Position numbers and translations under genes: made by a program. Positions 21,277 to 31,751 of a stretch of 38,998 nucleotides of DNA are shown piece by piece. The notes below the pieces were generated by a model. It searched no databases. It was not told the DNA's origin and was given only the letters and a program-made list of their open reading frames with translations. The stretch comes from Basidiobolus ranarum (taxonomy: Eukaryota > Basidiobolomycota > Basidiobolomycetes > Basidiobolales), in NCBI GenBank assembly GCA_040143965.1, contig JASJQH010000045.1, forward strand, positions 1-38,998, read 5' to 3'. Each line of letters starts with the position of its first letter. Position 1 is the first letter of the stretch.

Positions 21277-23516
21277 TTAGATATTATATAGGGCATTTAA
21301 GCCTTGAATGCTTTTACAAACTGCAATCCAGGATCCACTTCCATAATGAAGACGGCCTTGCTCTATCAATCGTCGCTCGTACATCAGTAACTCGTAAATA
21401 AAACGGAGGTTGGGTTGGATTATGACAGCCATGCGTCTAGCTCTTGTCATCAGATAGGCTTCTGAGAAGGTTTTTTTTAACGTTTTCATAAGGTACGCAA
21501 TCACGATAGTAGCCGAACGGGATACACCAACTCTACAATGTACCAAAACCTTTTTCTGCGCTAATCGTGCTGATTCTAAATATACAAATTAACAAAATGA
21601 ATCAGCTCGATCTTTGATATCATCAAAGTATGCTCAGCTAGTACCTATGAATTCCACACACTGGTCTATATGTGGCATCAATGTATCGACACCATCGTCT
21701 AGAAGATTCTTCAAGTGTAGGATTTCGAATTCGCGAGTTGACTGCTTCGTGTTTTCACCTGCACTAAGAATATGTGAAATTCCAAGTAATTTTAGAAGAT
21801 CAGGGTTGGTAGCATGATTTAAATCCCCAAGATACAAATGAGGTGAAATTCTCGAGGGAAAGGAGCCTAAGCATCGAAATCATGAATATTCAACATGACG
21901 CATACTTTCTGACTATTTGAAAACTACCTTTGAACCTGGAATTATAAAACCAACTAGAACCTATTTCTTTAGCCGCTAATAGGTCTTTTTGAAATATCTT
22001 CTCGTGAGAGTTATGGTACTGGTTTTCTTTGTTTTTTTCATTATTGTTAAGCGGGAGTTTTAGATTTTGGTATTTGTTTTCTGCTTCAAGAGTAGCCCAT
22101 ACTAAATCTTCAACACACATCAAAAGCTCCAAATTATGATGAGCTACGGAAAAACTTCTCTTTGCTTGAAAAACAAAGTACGCTTGAGTCAGGGTTAACC
22201 GATGGCGAAACATTAAATACGTGAGCGCTACAATGGATGTTTCGGAATACCCATCTCCACAGTAGAGTAGAATGCGTCGACCTTGATCTGCCTGGTTTTT
22301 CATGAATTGAACAACATTCAAGATTTTTGTGGTGACTAACTCAATTGATTCAGAGGCATAAGATATCCCAACTCCAATTCGAGCATAAACTGTTGGGCCA
22401 GACAAGTTACTATTTTCCTGAGGTGGGGTTTTGGCAAGTTTTGCGGCCAATATTTTAAATGCTGAGGTGCCTGGATATTCTGTAAACTCTGAAGCTTCAA
22501 GGCATATTGAGAAATCATGAGGATTACTAGAAACAGGATTAAATATTTCTGGGACAATATAGAGCTCATCAGGTTTACTACATGGTACATCTTTAGCATT
22601 GCCAACCTATATTTGAACAAAATTTGAAACTGAATCTCAAGTAAAAATAAAAGTTTTAATTATCTACCCAAACATTAGGTGCTATTTCACTTGCGTGAGT
22701 GAATGCTTGGCATTCTTCTCTTTCTTTCAACCAATAATTAGTATAATTTTTTACATGCCCTTGAGGATCTAAAGCAACTAGGTTCGGCAGTAAAGCTTCA
22801 ATTTTCGAAAAGGGTTCTATAACAAAGGTAATGATTAGAAATTCTAGGTTAAGAGCTAGTAATAATTAAAGAGTTAGCTTACCAGTCACCACATATGTAT
22901 TATAAGTCAGGCCGTTGTCTCCTTTGCTAGCCTTTCTTCTTCGTGCAGTATTCAATTGAGCCATTGAGACCTTCTTGGCTATATCCAAAGCTGAATCGTC
23001 TCCTTCAGTACTATAAACTATTATATCTGATATAGAAGCATATCGAGCAGGTTGGCTCGCAAAATTTCTAAGATTTATGGTTCTTGCATTTGTGACTAGG
23101 TTTTGTGGAGCCAGAAAAGTCCAGTCAGAAAGTTGTTCAGGTGAAGGAGGCGTGCTTGAGGTTATAATCTCTTCGAATAAAACAGAACCTGAGAGTCGAT
23201 GTTTTGTGACCTCTTTGGAACTATGAAGGAGTACTAATCCTCGATAGTGTGGAACATCTGGTTGACTTAGTTTGAAAAGTTTTGCTTGCTCATACTCAGC
23301 CAAGTCGATAGAGTGTAGCCAAGGGAAAAGGATGTCGACAGGTGGAGGTTGTGAGACATATGAATTGTAAAGGTTTACCAGATCCTCAGTGTTAATCTTA
23401 TGGACGGGTGGTTCATTGCAAAATAAAGGATATTGTCCAGGAATGGGAGAAAAAGTAGAATTGCTTTTTAAATCATAATTGCGAGGTTTGGGAGCAACTT
23501 CAGAAGTGGTGACCAT
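21277..23516 (-). CDS. PPS1: Pps1-like protein with one degenerate and one active dual-specificity phosphatase domain
   Basis: Related to the fungal dual-specificity phosphatase Pps1, linked in yeast to S-phase control. Five exons (22883-23516, 22668-22816, 21928-22606, 21645-21866, 21277-21575) join in phase to 660 residues; yeast Pps1 is about 807. The N-terminal 300 residues hold Pps1-type segments such as VDILFPWLHSIDL and FSKIEALLPNLVALDPQGHV. A first phosphatase-like fold at about 330-420 has LLYCGDGYSETS, where the P-loop arginine is replaced (C377...E383). The second, C-terminal domain has the complete HCRVGVSRS loop with C575 and R581, preceded by ISPHLYLGDLNHATNPDLL and LDDGVDTL, which could supply the general acid. 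The C-terminal domain is expected to be active and the first one to be regulatory. Confidence 0.92.
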
Positions 23517-24074
23517 GGGTCGAGTTAGCTATTAGAGTCAGCTACTGTATATCTATTTGATTCGTCTATATTCCGTTGATAATAATAAAAGATACTGAAC
23601 AAGGTTGCGGAAAGAGCTCTCAACGACTGGCTTACCAAAAAAGCGAATAGAGCGATAAAGTAGGTAAATATAACTGGTACCAATTTAGAAAGTCAATAAA
23701 TGCCCTATCGGTATCTTTATTGTACTGCCGAATTACAACTCGGTTTGATATATTGACCAATCACCTGAAGTTCTTTATTTACTAAATTCACCATTTGGCT
23801 ATAAATATGTTGATTTCTGCAGGTTATACTTGAAATCCACTTAAGTTTGTGTACAATTCAATTTCATTTTACTATACAAGAGTATACGAACAGAATATGC
23901 ATAATCTAAATGTAGGATTTGAAGTAGAGTTATCAAACACAAAAAACACAGATTGCATATGCTAAGCTCATGATATAATTTCTCTAGAATGGCAAGAGCT
24001 TGGGAAGCAGTAAACGCGATGACTATCTTTTCTTAGGTACAATAGAAATACTATCAAGCTGGAGAAAAGTGCTA
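23517..24074. other. Intergenic region upstream of the Pps1-like gene
   Basis: It should hold the promoter of the Pps1-like gene. No reading frame of note. Confidence 0.4.
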
Positions 24075-24742
24075 CTACCTCACCGACTCCACAAAGTTTT
24101 GTCCATTAGGGTCAACATAGGAACTTCTTCCTTGGTCAATGGGGATACACTCAATAGTCTAAAACCATAAAATATTAAACATGACATACTTTCCAACCTT
24201 ATGGGATTTTAGTATATCATGGCGATAATGACCTGGGTCAAGTCGAGCTGAATCTGGGAGAGATTCTTTAAACTTTAAGACTTAGTTACTAAATTGATTG
24301 TAAAGAGTATGTGAGCTAGGGGCGGTGGATTGATGGCAAAAAGAACTCTGACATCTCGGAGTGGATACTTTTATTGACAAGAGTGCGTTATCAAGCGATA
24401 ACACCAATTCTCATTTTGACTTGCGCGTAATATTATTAACCACGTTACTACTGGAGCCACCATCAGCAATAAATGAGTAACTAATCCTTTAGTCACTGCA
24501 CCTCTAGAAGGACGAAAAATCAGGATTATGTTGGAGTTATTATCAGGTAAATACGTCATTGAAAACCTGCCAGAAGCTTGAACATTTACTAAACTCTGAT
24601 ATAGGTTAGATCCATTGTATGACGTGTATAATAAAGTTAGAGTATATTAGTTTAGAGAATATTCTCAACTTGAGGAAATATCTTTACATTTGAAAGGTAA
24701 GTTTGGAGTAAATACATGGCCAAATAGATCGATTGTAGACAT
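24075..24742 (-). CDS. Possible small four-exon gene, 93 residues, unrecognised
   Basis: A tentative model with exons 24688-24742, 24502-24576, 24198-24265 and 24075-24158 joins in phase from an ATG to a stop. The pieces look protein-like: MSTIDLFGHVFTPNLPFK, FSMTYLPDNNSNIILIFRP, LPDSARLDPGHYRHDIL and CIPIDQGRSSYVDPNGQNF. I do not recognise the family. Weak points are the introns: one of 39 bp is shorter than any other here, one of 236 bp is longer than the other coding introns, and the donors GTGCAG and GTTGGA are poor. The second exon can also read on into a hydrophobic stretch. It may be a real gene with a different exon pattern, or a relic. Confidence 0.25.
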
Positions 24743-24962
24743 TCTTCCGATGGTGTTTTCCAAGAATAAAGATCTAATAATATGAATCAAATTCTAAGAA
24801 GGTTCGTCATATAGGTCATAAAAAGAAGTGAAGTCCATAATGCAGTACCATTAGTAAAGATACGATATCTATATAACCTGAGTCTTCATGTTTATCGAGT
24901 CAAGTAAAGATTAACAAGTGGTTGGGGACATATATGCTGGAGTAGCTCGCGGTCGCAAAAAT

Positions 24963-25625
24963 TTACTCGTTTGCCTCCAAACTTTGTTTAGTAACAGCAT
25001 CAAGCAAAACATTCTTTTCCGTTTGTAGGCGTCTTAGCTTTTTTTTCATTATAAGATACTCTTCACTTAAACACTCGCTCTCTCTCTTGATGTATCTATA
25101 TTTTGCTTTTTCAAACAAATACTTTTCCGAGTAGGACTGATCATCAGCAGAAGATTCACTTTCAGATATCCTGTCGTGATCATCCGAGTTATGTTGTGCT
25201 TCTATAATTTCGCTTTCTACCTTCAAACCAATAGGTTTCGTCTGTTTTATCGGTTTGCTTGAAGGTGAAACTTCGTGAACATTGGCTTCTCTGATAGCAT
25301 CTCCGTGTTGTTGTTTGAAATGTTTAGCTAATGCATCAGACCTAGTAAAACTTTTATCACATTCGGGGGCTGGACAGTCATAAGGTTTCTCACCAGTGTG
25401 GCTTCGAAGATGAGAGATTAACGCGAACCGAGTGGTTTGCGGAAGACCTTTTCGAGGACAATCTGTCCAATCACACGAATAAACACCTTTCTTTCTACCA
25501 ATATGATCTTCCGACAAGTGATAAACTAGATCTGGAAGAATATTGAAACTTAGTGAACATCCCTCCCAACGACATGAGAAACTGGGCTCGGGGGCGGGAG
25601 GTGGTGAAGAGGCGGAATCGGACAT
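24963..25625 (-). CDS. C2H2 zinc-finger protein, INO80 subunit Iec1-like
   Basis: Nuclear zinc-finger protein of 220 residues in one exon, ATG at 25625. Three Gli/Zap1-type C2H2 units lie at about residues 16-108: FSCRWEGCSLSFNILPDLVY, then YSCDWTDCPRKGLPQTTRFA and YDCPAPECDKSFTRSDALAK, linked by HTGEKP between the last two. The second finger's PRKGLPQTTRFALISHLRSH is characteristic of the fungal Iec1 subunit of the INO80 chromatin remodeller. An acidic Ser-rich linker and a Lys/Leu helix (MKKKLRRLQTEKNVLLDAV), probably a coiled coil, complete the protein. The start is about 265 bases from the divergent SLU7 start. The subunit assignment rests on finger similarity only. Confidence 0.82.
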   Translation of the reverse strand: MSDSASSPPPAPEPSFSCRWEGCSLSFNILPDLVYHLSEDHIGRKKGVYSCDWTDCPRKGLPQTTRFALISHLRSHTGEKPYDCPAPECDKSFTRSDALAKHFKQQHGDAIREANVHEVSPSSKPIKQTKPIGLKVESEIIEAQHNSDDHDRISESESSADDQSYSEKYLFEKAKYRYIKRESECLSEEYLIMKKKLRRLQTEKNVLLDAVTKQSLEANE

Positions 25626-25890
25626 ATAGATATTGTGTAGAACAAAAATTCAAAGTGCGCGAACCGAAGCTTTAACATATTACACAAATGCAGATGTTGA
25701 AAAAATTATATCACTTGATTTAATTGTAATCCAGTGATGATATATTAACCATATCCAAAATGAACTCTATTTAGTTTACAAGAGAAAAAATATCGAGATC
25801 GATGATTTGCTGTATAGGATTCCTGTCCAAAGGCTTTTGAAATTAGATCAAGTTGGTTGAAGCAAGCTTCGTTTAAACAATTTCTCTACG

Positions 25891-27631
25891 ATGGCTTCTT
25901 CCTATGGTATGAAATAAACTTCAAGACTCTTAATCAGCAAGACCAAAAGTTAATCCTTATTCCCTTTCAGGCTCAAAGTTAAGTCGAGAAGATTATCGTC
26001 GCCAAAAAGATCTTGAGGCTGCTCGTAAAGCTGGTACAGCCCCTGCAGAAAGGGATGAAGAGGGAAATGAAATCAATCCCCATATTCCTCAATACATCTC
26101 ACAAGCACCTTGTAAATATATCTATATATAAGATCAGCCCTTATACTAGTTTATTAACAACATTACAAAGGGTATCTTAATTCTGGCGCTCCCACACTCA
26201 AGCATCAACGTGCTTCACACTCTAACGATAAATTCAACGACGGTTGGTATGCTAGAGGACAAAACGTTGCCCCTGCTGCCACCAAGTATCGTAAAGGAGC
26301 CTGTAAAAACTGTGGCGCTATAACCCACAAAACGAAGGATTGCGTTGAACGTCCGCGTAAGCTAGGAGCTAAATGGTCTGGAAAAGATATAAGAGTAAGC
26401 TAGAATTCATTGTTTTGTACTATACTACGAAAACATCTTCTGACTTCCTTATTTTGTTAGCCCGATGAATCCATCCAAGAATTAGACCTTAGCTTCGATG
26501 GAAAGCGCGATCGTTGGAATGGATACGACCCTAGAGAACATGATGAGCTTTACAAAGGTTTGGAAACTTGTACATCATTACTACCTGGATGTATTATATA
26601 TATTTGCTTCGTTTACTGATAGTGATTGCTAATAGAATGGGAGATGATTGAGGAGGAACGAAAGAAACGGAAAGCTCAAGAGCTAGATCAAGCAGTTGTA
26701 GATGGTCAGGCTTCAACCACAAAGCTTCAGAAACTAGCGAATAAAAATGGAGAGTTTTCTAGTGATGATAGTGATGAAGACGAAGAAAAGTATGCCGAGA
26801 AGTCCGATATGCCTGGTCAAAAAGTTGATACAAAAACTAGAACTACAGTTCGTAACTTACGGTAAGTTTCTAATGCTTTTGGTGAATTTGAGTGTATCTC
26901 GTTGAATATTCAAAATTATATATAGTATTCGTGAAGATACCGCAAAATATCTGCGAAATTTGGACCCTGAGTCGGCTTATTACGATCCTAAGACTCGCTC
27001 TATGCGTGACAATCCTACAAAAGACGTTGCTCCCGATAACGTAAGTTTATACATATCGTATTGTGCAGTATGAACGTTGACATAACTAATGCATGCAAAC
27101 AATTCTTAGCTTCTTTATGCTGGTGATAATTTTGTTCGTTACTCTGGTGACTCAACACAAATGGCCAAGATGCAGCTTTTCGCGTGGCAAGCTAGCGATC
27201 GAGGCAATGAAAATGTTCATCTTCAAGCTAACCCCACTCAAGGTGAATTACTTCATAAAGAGTACCTTGAAAAGAAAGATAAGTTGAGAGATACCACTCG
27301 TGATTCAATTTTGGACAAATATGGAGGTGTGGAGCACCTTGAAGCTCCACCCAAGGAATTACTCCTAGCCCAAACTGAAAACTATGTGGAATACTCTCGG
27401 ACCGGAAGGGTCATCAAAGGCCAAGAGAGAGCTGTTGCCAAATCCAAATACGAAGAAGATGGTTAGTTCTGAATTGAAGATCATGCCTATTTTTGCACTC
27501 CTAACAGTTTTCTCTATTTAGTTTATATCAATAACCATACTTCAGTCTGGGGCTCATATTGGGAGGACGGCCGATGGGGTTATAAATGTTGCCACTCTTC
27601 TGTCAAAAACTCTTATTGTGTTGCTCTCTAG
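25891..27631 (+). CDS. SLU7: Pre-mRNA splicing factor Slu7
   Basis: Second-step splicing factor that helps select the 3' splice site. Eight exons (25891-25906, 25971-26111, 26171-26394, 26461-26557, 26636-26861, 26926-27040, 27110-27461, 27522-27631) join in phase to 426 residues. Family landmarks in order are [36 protein letters not shown] across a splice junction, the CCHC zinc knuckle [14 protein letters not shown] (C97, C100, H105, C110), [39 protein letters not shown], the Met/Arg stretch [25 protein letters not shown], and the C-terminal [20 protein letters not shown]. The first coding exon is only 16 bases. Confidence 0.96.
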
Positions 27632-28191
27632 GCTGCATTGCTTAGTTCTTTATCATTTCGACATGTCCCTTGGACTTTTTCTTAACATCCAGTTAAATTT
27701 GTACATGCACTTATTTCTCTATCCTGATAGATCGAATATTGTTGTAGATGACAACATACATTCTTGGTTCTAATAAATCTGTGGAAAAATTGAATGAGAA
27801 CGTTACTGTGTGCTTATGCTTGGTACATTTTTTTGGGATGAAGATTGCAGTGTATTGGTTGTAACATTTCGACAATAATCAGCTAGGATTTGTGTATACG
27901 AATCCCCTGCTATTTTGATAGAAATCGAAAACCCTGACTCGGGTCTTGTGAAAATATGCACTAGAGCTCTCTGATTTCCTTTCTCTTCCCTTTCACGAAC
28001 TCTGTGGGTTGAAACTATAGAAGGTTTTGCCTTAGTTCACCGTTAAAGGTATAGTATTTAAATTATATATATATTTTACACAATATTTCGACTTTGTACA
28101 TGTAATTGGAAAAATTTCCGTAGAATAATTTCCACTTTTTATATAATAGACTTGTGTATAATATTGTATTAATTACTCTACTGTTTCATAG
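27632..28191. other. Intergenic: SLU7 3' flank and eL21 promoter with a likely 5' UTR intron
   Basis: It contains an AATAAA at 27772. A probable leader intron of the ribosomal protein gene runs from the GTATAG donor at 28049 to the TTTCATAG acceptor ending at 28191, directly before the start codon. Confidence 0.4.
27772..27777 (+). terminator. Candidate poly(A) signal AATAAA
   Basis: A hexamer about 140 bases past the SLU7 stop codon. Confidence 0.3.
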
Positions 28192-28674
28192 ATGCCTCAT
28201 TCATTCGGTTATCGTGCTCGTACTCGTCACTTGTTCTCCCAGAGCTTCCGCAAGCATGGACCCATTAAGCTTTCAACATACTTGAAAACTTACAAAGTTG
28301 GTGATATCGTTGATATTAAAGCAAATGCTTCTATTCAAAAGGGTATGCCCCACAAGTTCTATCACGGCAGAACTGGTATCGTCTACAACGTTACCAAGAC
28401 TTCCGTTGGAGTAATTATCAACAAACGTGTTGGAAACCGCTTCATGGAGAAACGTGTTAACATTCGTGTTGAACATATTAAGCACTCTAAATGCCGTGAT
28501 GACTTTTTGAGACGTGTTAAGGAGAACGCCTTAAAGAAGAAGGAAGCCAAGGAAAAGGGTGAGAACATTCACCTTAAGCGTTTACCTGCCCAACCTCGTG
28601 GTGCTCGCCACGTTTCTACCAAGGACAACGCACCCACCACCATTTATCCTATTGCTTATGAAACTCTTATTTAA
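28192..28674 (+). CDS. RPL21: 60S ribosomal protein eL21
   Basis: Structural protein of the large cytosolic ribosomal subunit, 160 residues in one coding exon, the exact family length. Landmarks are HSFGYRARTRHLFSQSFRKH, LSTYLKTYKVGDIVDIKAN, IQKGMPHKFYHGRTGIVYNV, VNIRVEHIKHSKCRDDFLRR and the C-terminal YPIAYETLI. The ATG directly follows a splice-acceptor-like TTTCATAG, so transcription probably starts upstream of a leader intron. The second residue is Pro, where most family members have Gly or Thr. Confidence 0.97.
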   Translation: MPHSFGYRARTRHLFSQSFRKHGPIKLSTYLKTYKVGDIVDIKANASIQKGMPHKFYHGRTGIVYNVTKTSVGVIINKRVGNRFMEKRVNIRVEHIKHSKCRDDFLRRVKENALKKKEAKEKGENIHLKRLPAQPRGARHVSTKDNAPTTIYPIAYETLI

Positions 28675-28979
28675 GCTGGTTGATTCTTTGTTATACATGG
28701 TTTCTAGAAGCGTTTGCAAATAAACTATTTAGCCCAAAAATAATATAAACTAAAAGATCACATTGTATTTTTTCGTTTTTCTTGTATCAAGTTCACTTAC
28801 GATTAGCATGATGATTTCAACGTATGTACTCTGGTGTTCAAATGGTGAATATTTTGTAAAAAAAAATAAAAAATACCTGAATTTTTTCGCCTTTTGATTG
28901 TCACACACGTGATCATACCGAGAGATATTCACCAAGTACTAATAATGCTGGTCACGAAGACCTGCAACAACGGTAAACT
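28675..28979. other. Intergenic: eL21 3' flank and upstream region of the FSAF1-like gene
   Basis: Carries an AATAAA soon after the eL21 stop codon and A/T-rich sequence. No gene seen. Confidence 0.4.
28719..28724 (+). terminator. Candidate poly(A) signal AATAAA for eL21
   Basis: A hexamer about 45 bases past the eL21 stop codon, consistent with the short 3' UTR of a highly expressed gene. Confidence 0.4.
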
Positions 28980-30082
28980 ATGTCAGGTAATTCAGATCAA
29001 CCTTTAGAACATATTTCGAAGACATTTAACTGACGGATTAAATACTAATTCCTTGTTCGAATAGGACCACAAGTTGTAGTTTTTGAAGATCCCAGCCAAA
29101 GAAGAGCTGGTTCTGGAGGCACGAAACATGATTGGAAATCATTTATGGTTGGTTAAAGGGTTTTTATAAGAAGTTATCGTCAAGTTACATGGATAACAGT
29201 ATTCACATATTCTTTCTTGAACATTTTCATAGTCCTCCAAAATTTCCAAGATCAATGAAAAACCACCACCACCAAAGACAGAAAAAGAGAAGTTAGAAGA
29301 AGAGTATGTTCATGCTTTAATTTTTAACTCGTACGAAGATGGAGCTTGTCTAAACAGATGAATTTGAAACTATAGGGAAGATATAACTCAAGATAAAGCG
29401 TTGAAAGAACTCCTCGAATCCTCTAATTTGATTGAGAAATTGAGTATGTATTTGATTATGATATTTTTTTGCCGACTCCACTAATTTTATGTACTATATT
29501 TTTTATAGCTACTGAAGAGCTATCAGGAAAAGATCGTCGTAAATACATGCAACAAAAATTAGTTGAACTTGGAGGAAAGGTATTGTATATTAAGACAAAG
29601 CTCAGTTGCCTATTCTGCAAATAATTCTAAAATATTATTTTCTCTTAAAAGCCTGCCAAAGCGCCTAAAGTCCCTCTTGGTGTTCATATTGGCATGCAAG
29701 CGAAGCAGAAATCACGTGCTACCAAAGCACTCAAAGATGTATGTTAATTTCCATTTTATTTATTTATTTTTTCAACTTCTCTAACTTTCCTGTTACTTAG
29801 GCTAAGGAGCAAGGAATGTTTCACGATTCTATCAAACATCAATTTGATGCTCTCAAGAAGCCCAAAGAGAAAGGATTCCGTCAAGATCGAGGTATCAAGG
29901 GCTCTATTGGTAAATACAAGGATGGTGTTCTTCATATCAGCGATAAAGATATCAAGCGGATAGAGAACACGGGTAAAGTGCAAAAGCGTGGTGGTAAAGG
30001 TGGCCGTGGTGGTAGAGGAGGCGGCGGGGGCAGAGGTGGCCGTGGTGGCAAAGGAGGACGAGGCGGGAAGGGTCGCAAATGA
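28980..30082 (+). CDS. 40S subunit assembly factor, FSAF1/C1orf131/Faf1-like, with RGG-type tail
   Basis: Probable nucleolar factor for small-subunit rRNA processing. Seven exons (28980-28986, 29065-29147, 29233-29303, 29376-29443, 29509-29579, 29652-29738, 29801-30082) join in phase to 222 residues. Supporting features are PQVVVFEDPSQRR near the N-terminus, SSKISKINEKPPPPKTEKEK, a basic region with VPLGVHIGMQAKQKSRATKA, and FHDSIKHQFDALKKPKEK before a final DGVLHISDKDIKRI helix. The last 31 residues (about 192-222) are only Arg, Gly and Lys, an RGG/KGG tail. The first coding exon holds just seven bases (ATG TCA G). The family assignment comes from the VVVFEDPS and basic segments and is moderate; the exon model is strong. 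Confidence 0.7.
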
Positions 30083-30296
30083 TCGTAGACTAAATATCAT
30101 GTACTATATGAATTCAATCAGTTTGCTGGTCCAAAATACCCGCATAACTTTTAGATCTTCTAATTGACTAATAAAAACGATAAAATTTAATACAACAGAT
30201 ACATTACACAGTTTTTATATAAATATATATCTGAATGCATGATTATGTGACTAGAATGAATAATGTTCTTTATTGTGGCAATCCGTAAGGGGTCGA

Positions 30297-31056
30297 CTAG
30301 ATAGCATCAGTGAGTAGCTTATTTAATTTAGCCACTTTCGATGCTACAGATAAGTCAATGGTCTTATCTCCAAACTCGATAACAAGGCCGCCAAGAATGG
30401 TTGGGTTGGTTTTATTTTGGATAGTGAGCTTGTTACTGCCAGCCAGAGTACCTTTGGCCAAAGATTCCTTAATTTGTCTCAGTTGAACAGGTTTGAGGGG
30501 GATAGCGGAGGTTACAGTAACCAGAACTTCTCCACGTTGAGCCATCATAAGAGAGCGATAGGCACCAATGATTTTGGTAGTTTGATTCAGGCGACCATTG
30601 TCAGCTAAGAGGTCGAACAGATTCTTTGTGACTTCAGAGTATTTATATTCTTTGAAAAGATGTTCAATTCCATCTTTCTTTTGTTTACGACCAAGAGTTG
30701 GATTGTCGAGGAAGAATTGAACCTTGGGATTCTTCTCGATAAAACCACCAATGCGTGTTAATTCACTCTCGACAGTATCCAGTTGATTTTTTTTAGCTGC
30801 GGCAGTAAAGAGAGCAGTGGCATAGCGACCATCAATACCGAAAAGAGTAATGGGAACCTAATATCCCACTTTATTAATTAGACAATTCTCGATATATTCT
30901 ACTTGAAATAAATATACTTTCACTTTCGGAGTAGTTGCGTAAGTACGGATAGAGCGCTATAAAGATTATCCAACAACGGTTAGAACACATGTACAAGAAT
31001 CACACTTGGTTTAAAGAATTTACCAAGGAGCTTGTGGCGGCTCTAGAAAATAACAT
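30297..31056 (-). CDS. ATP5: ATP synthase subunit OSCP (subunit 5), mitochondrial
   Basis: Oligomycin-sensitivity-conferring subunit that ties the F1 head to the peripheral stalk. Three exons (31024-31056, 30918-30956, 30297-30857) join in phase to 210 residues; the yeast protein is 212. An Arg/Ser/Thr-rich presequence of about 20 residues (MLFSRAATSSLRSIRTYATT) targets mitochondria. The mature part has LFGIDGRYATALFTAAAKK, FFLDNPTLGRKQKKDGIE, NLFDLLADNGRL, the C-terminal VLVTVTSAIPLKPVQLRQI and NPTILGGLVIEFGDKTIDLS. It is convergent with the FSAF1-like gene, with 214 bases between stops. Confidence 0.96.
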
Positions 31057-31751
31057 GTTTATTGCGTGTGGGTTTTCTTGAGCAAACAGCAGTCAGCAAG
31101 TTAACTTCAGTCGATAAGTTCCGTGCCCACCACTGGCCCGCCTGGCCTCACTTTCAACCAACCCCAAAGCTTGAAAAGATCTGCCCCATATTTAAGCAAT
31201 TTAATTCAATTTGATTAACTAGCTTTTGTTGAACTAAGAGATACAATACCCTAAGAAATGTGGTAATATGAGAACATCAGCTAGTGCCTCGGTGTCGAAT
31301 GAAATCTTCCGAAATCTTCAGAAATATAACCGATTAATCAAGATGAAAGGTCGAGTACAACGCAGTACATATTGTACCGATGTACTTACATTTAGCCATA
31401 TACCGGTTGCTATTGATATTACCATCAACGGACTATGGCAACGAATCAGTAGATAAGATCTCTATGTATTCCAGTTGAACAACATTTCTCCGTCTAGTGT
31501 TTTTGAACAAAAAGTTCGACAATTAATGGCGTCTATGCACTACATGATTCTGAATTAGTATTAATGTAGCTGATTTGCTCCTGAATATAGCGGGCCAGCC
31601 AATAATCTCTACTGCAAGGATTGTCTGTATTATTCTCCGTTGTGGAAAGCGTAGTGTCTGGACTATTTCCGTATTCTTCGTTTCCTTTTAACCCACGGTT
31701 ACTCAAATAGATTAGGTTAAGACTTGACCGGTTAGCTTATTTTGTAAAGGA
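31057..31751. other. Divergent intergenic region between OSCP and the acyltransferase
   Basis: Upstream sequence for both genes. A 62-codon frame at 31268-31456 resembles nothing known and was not called. Confidence 0.4.

Noticed and set aside
31268-31456. 62-codon plus-strand frame between OSCP and the acyltransferase
   Set aside because: No recognisable feature; probably chance within a divergent promoter region.
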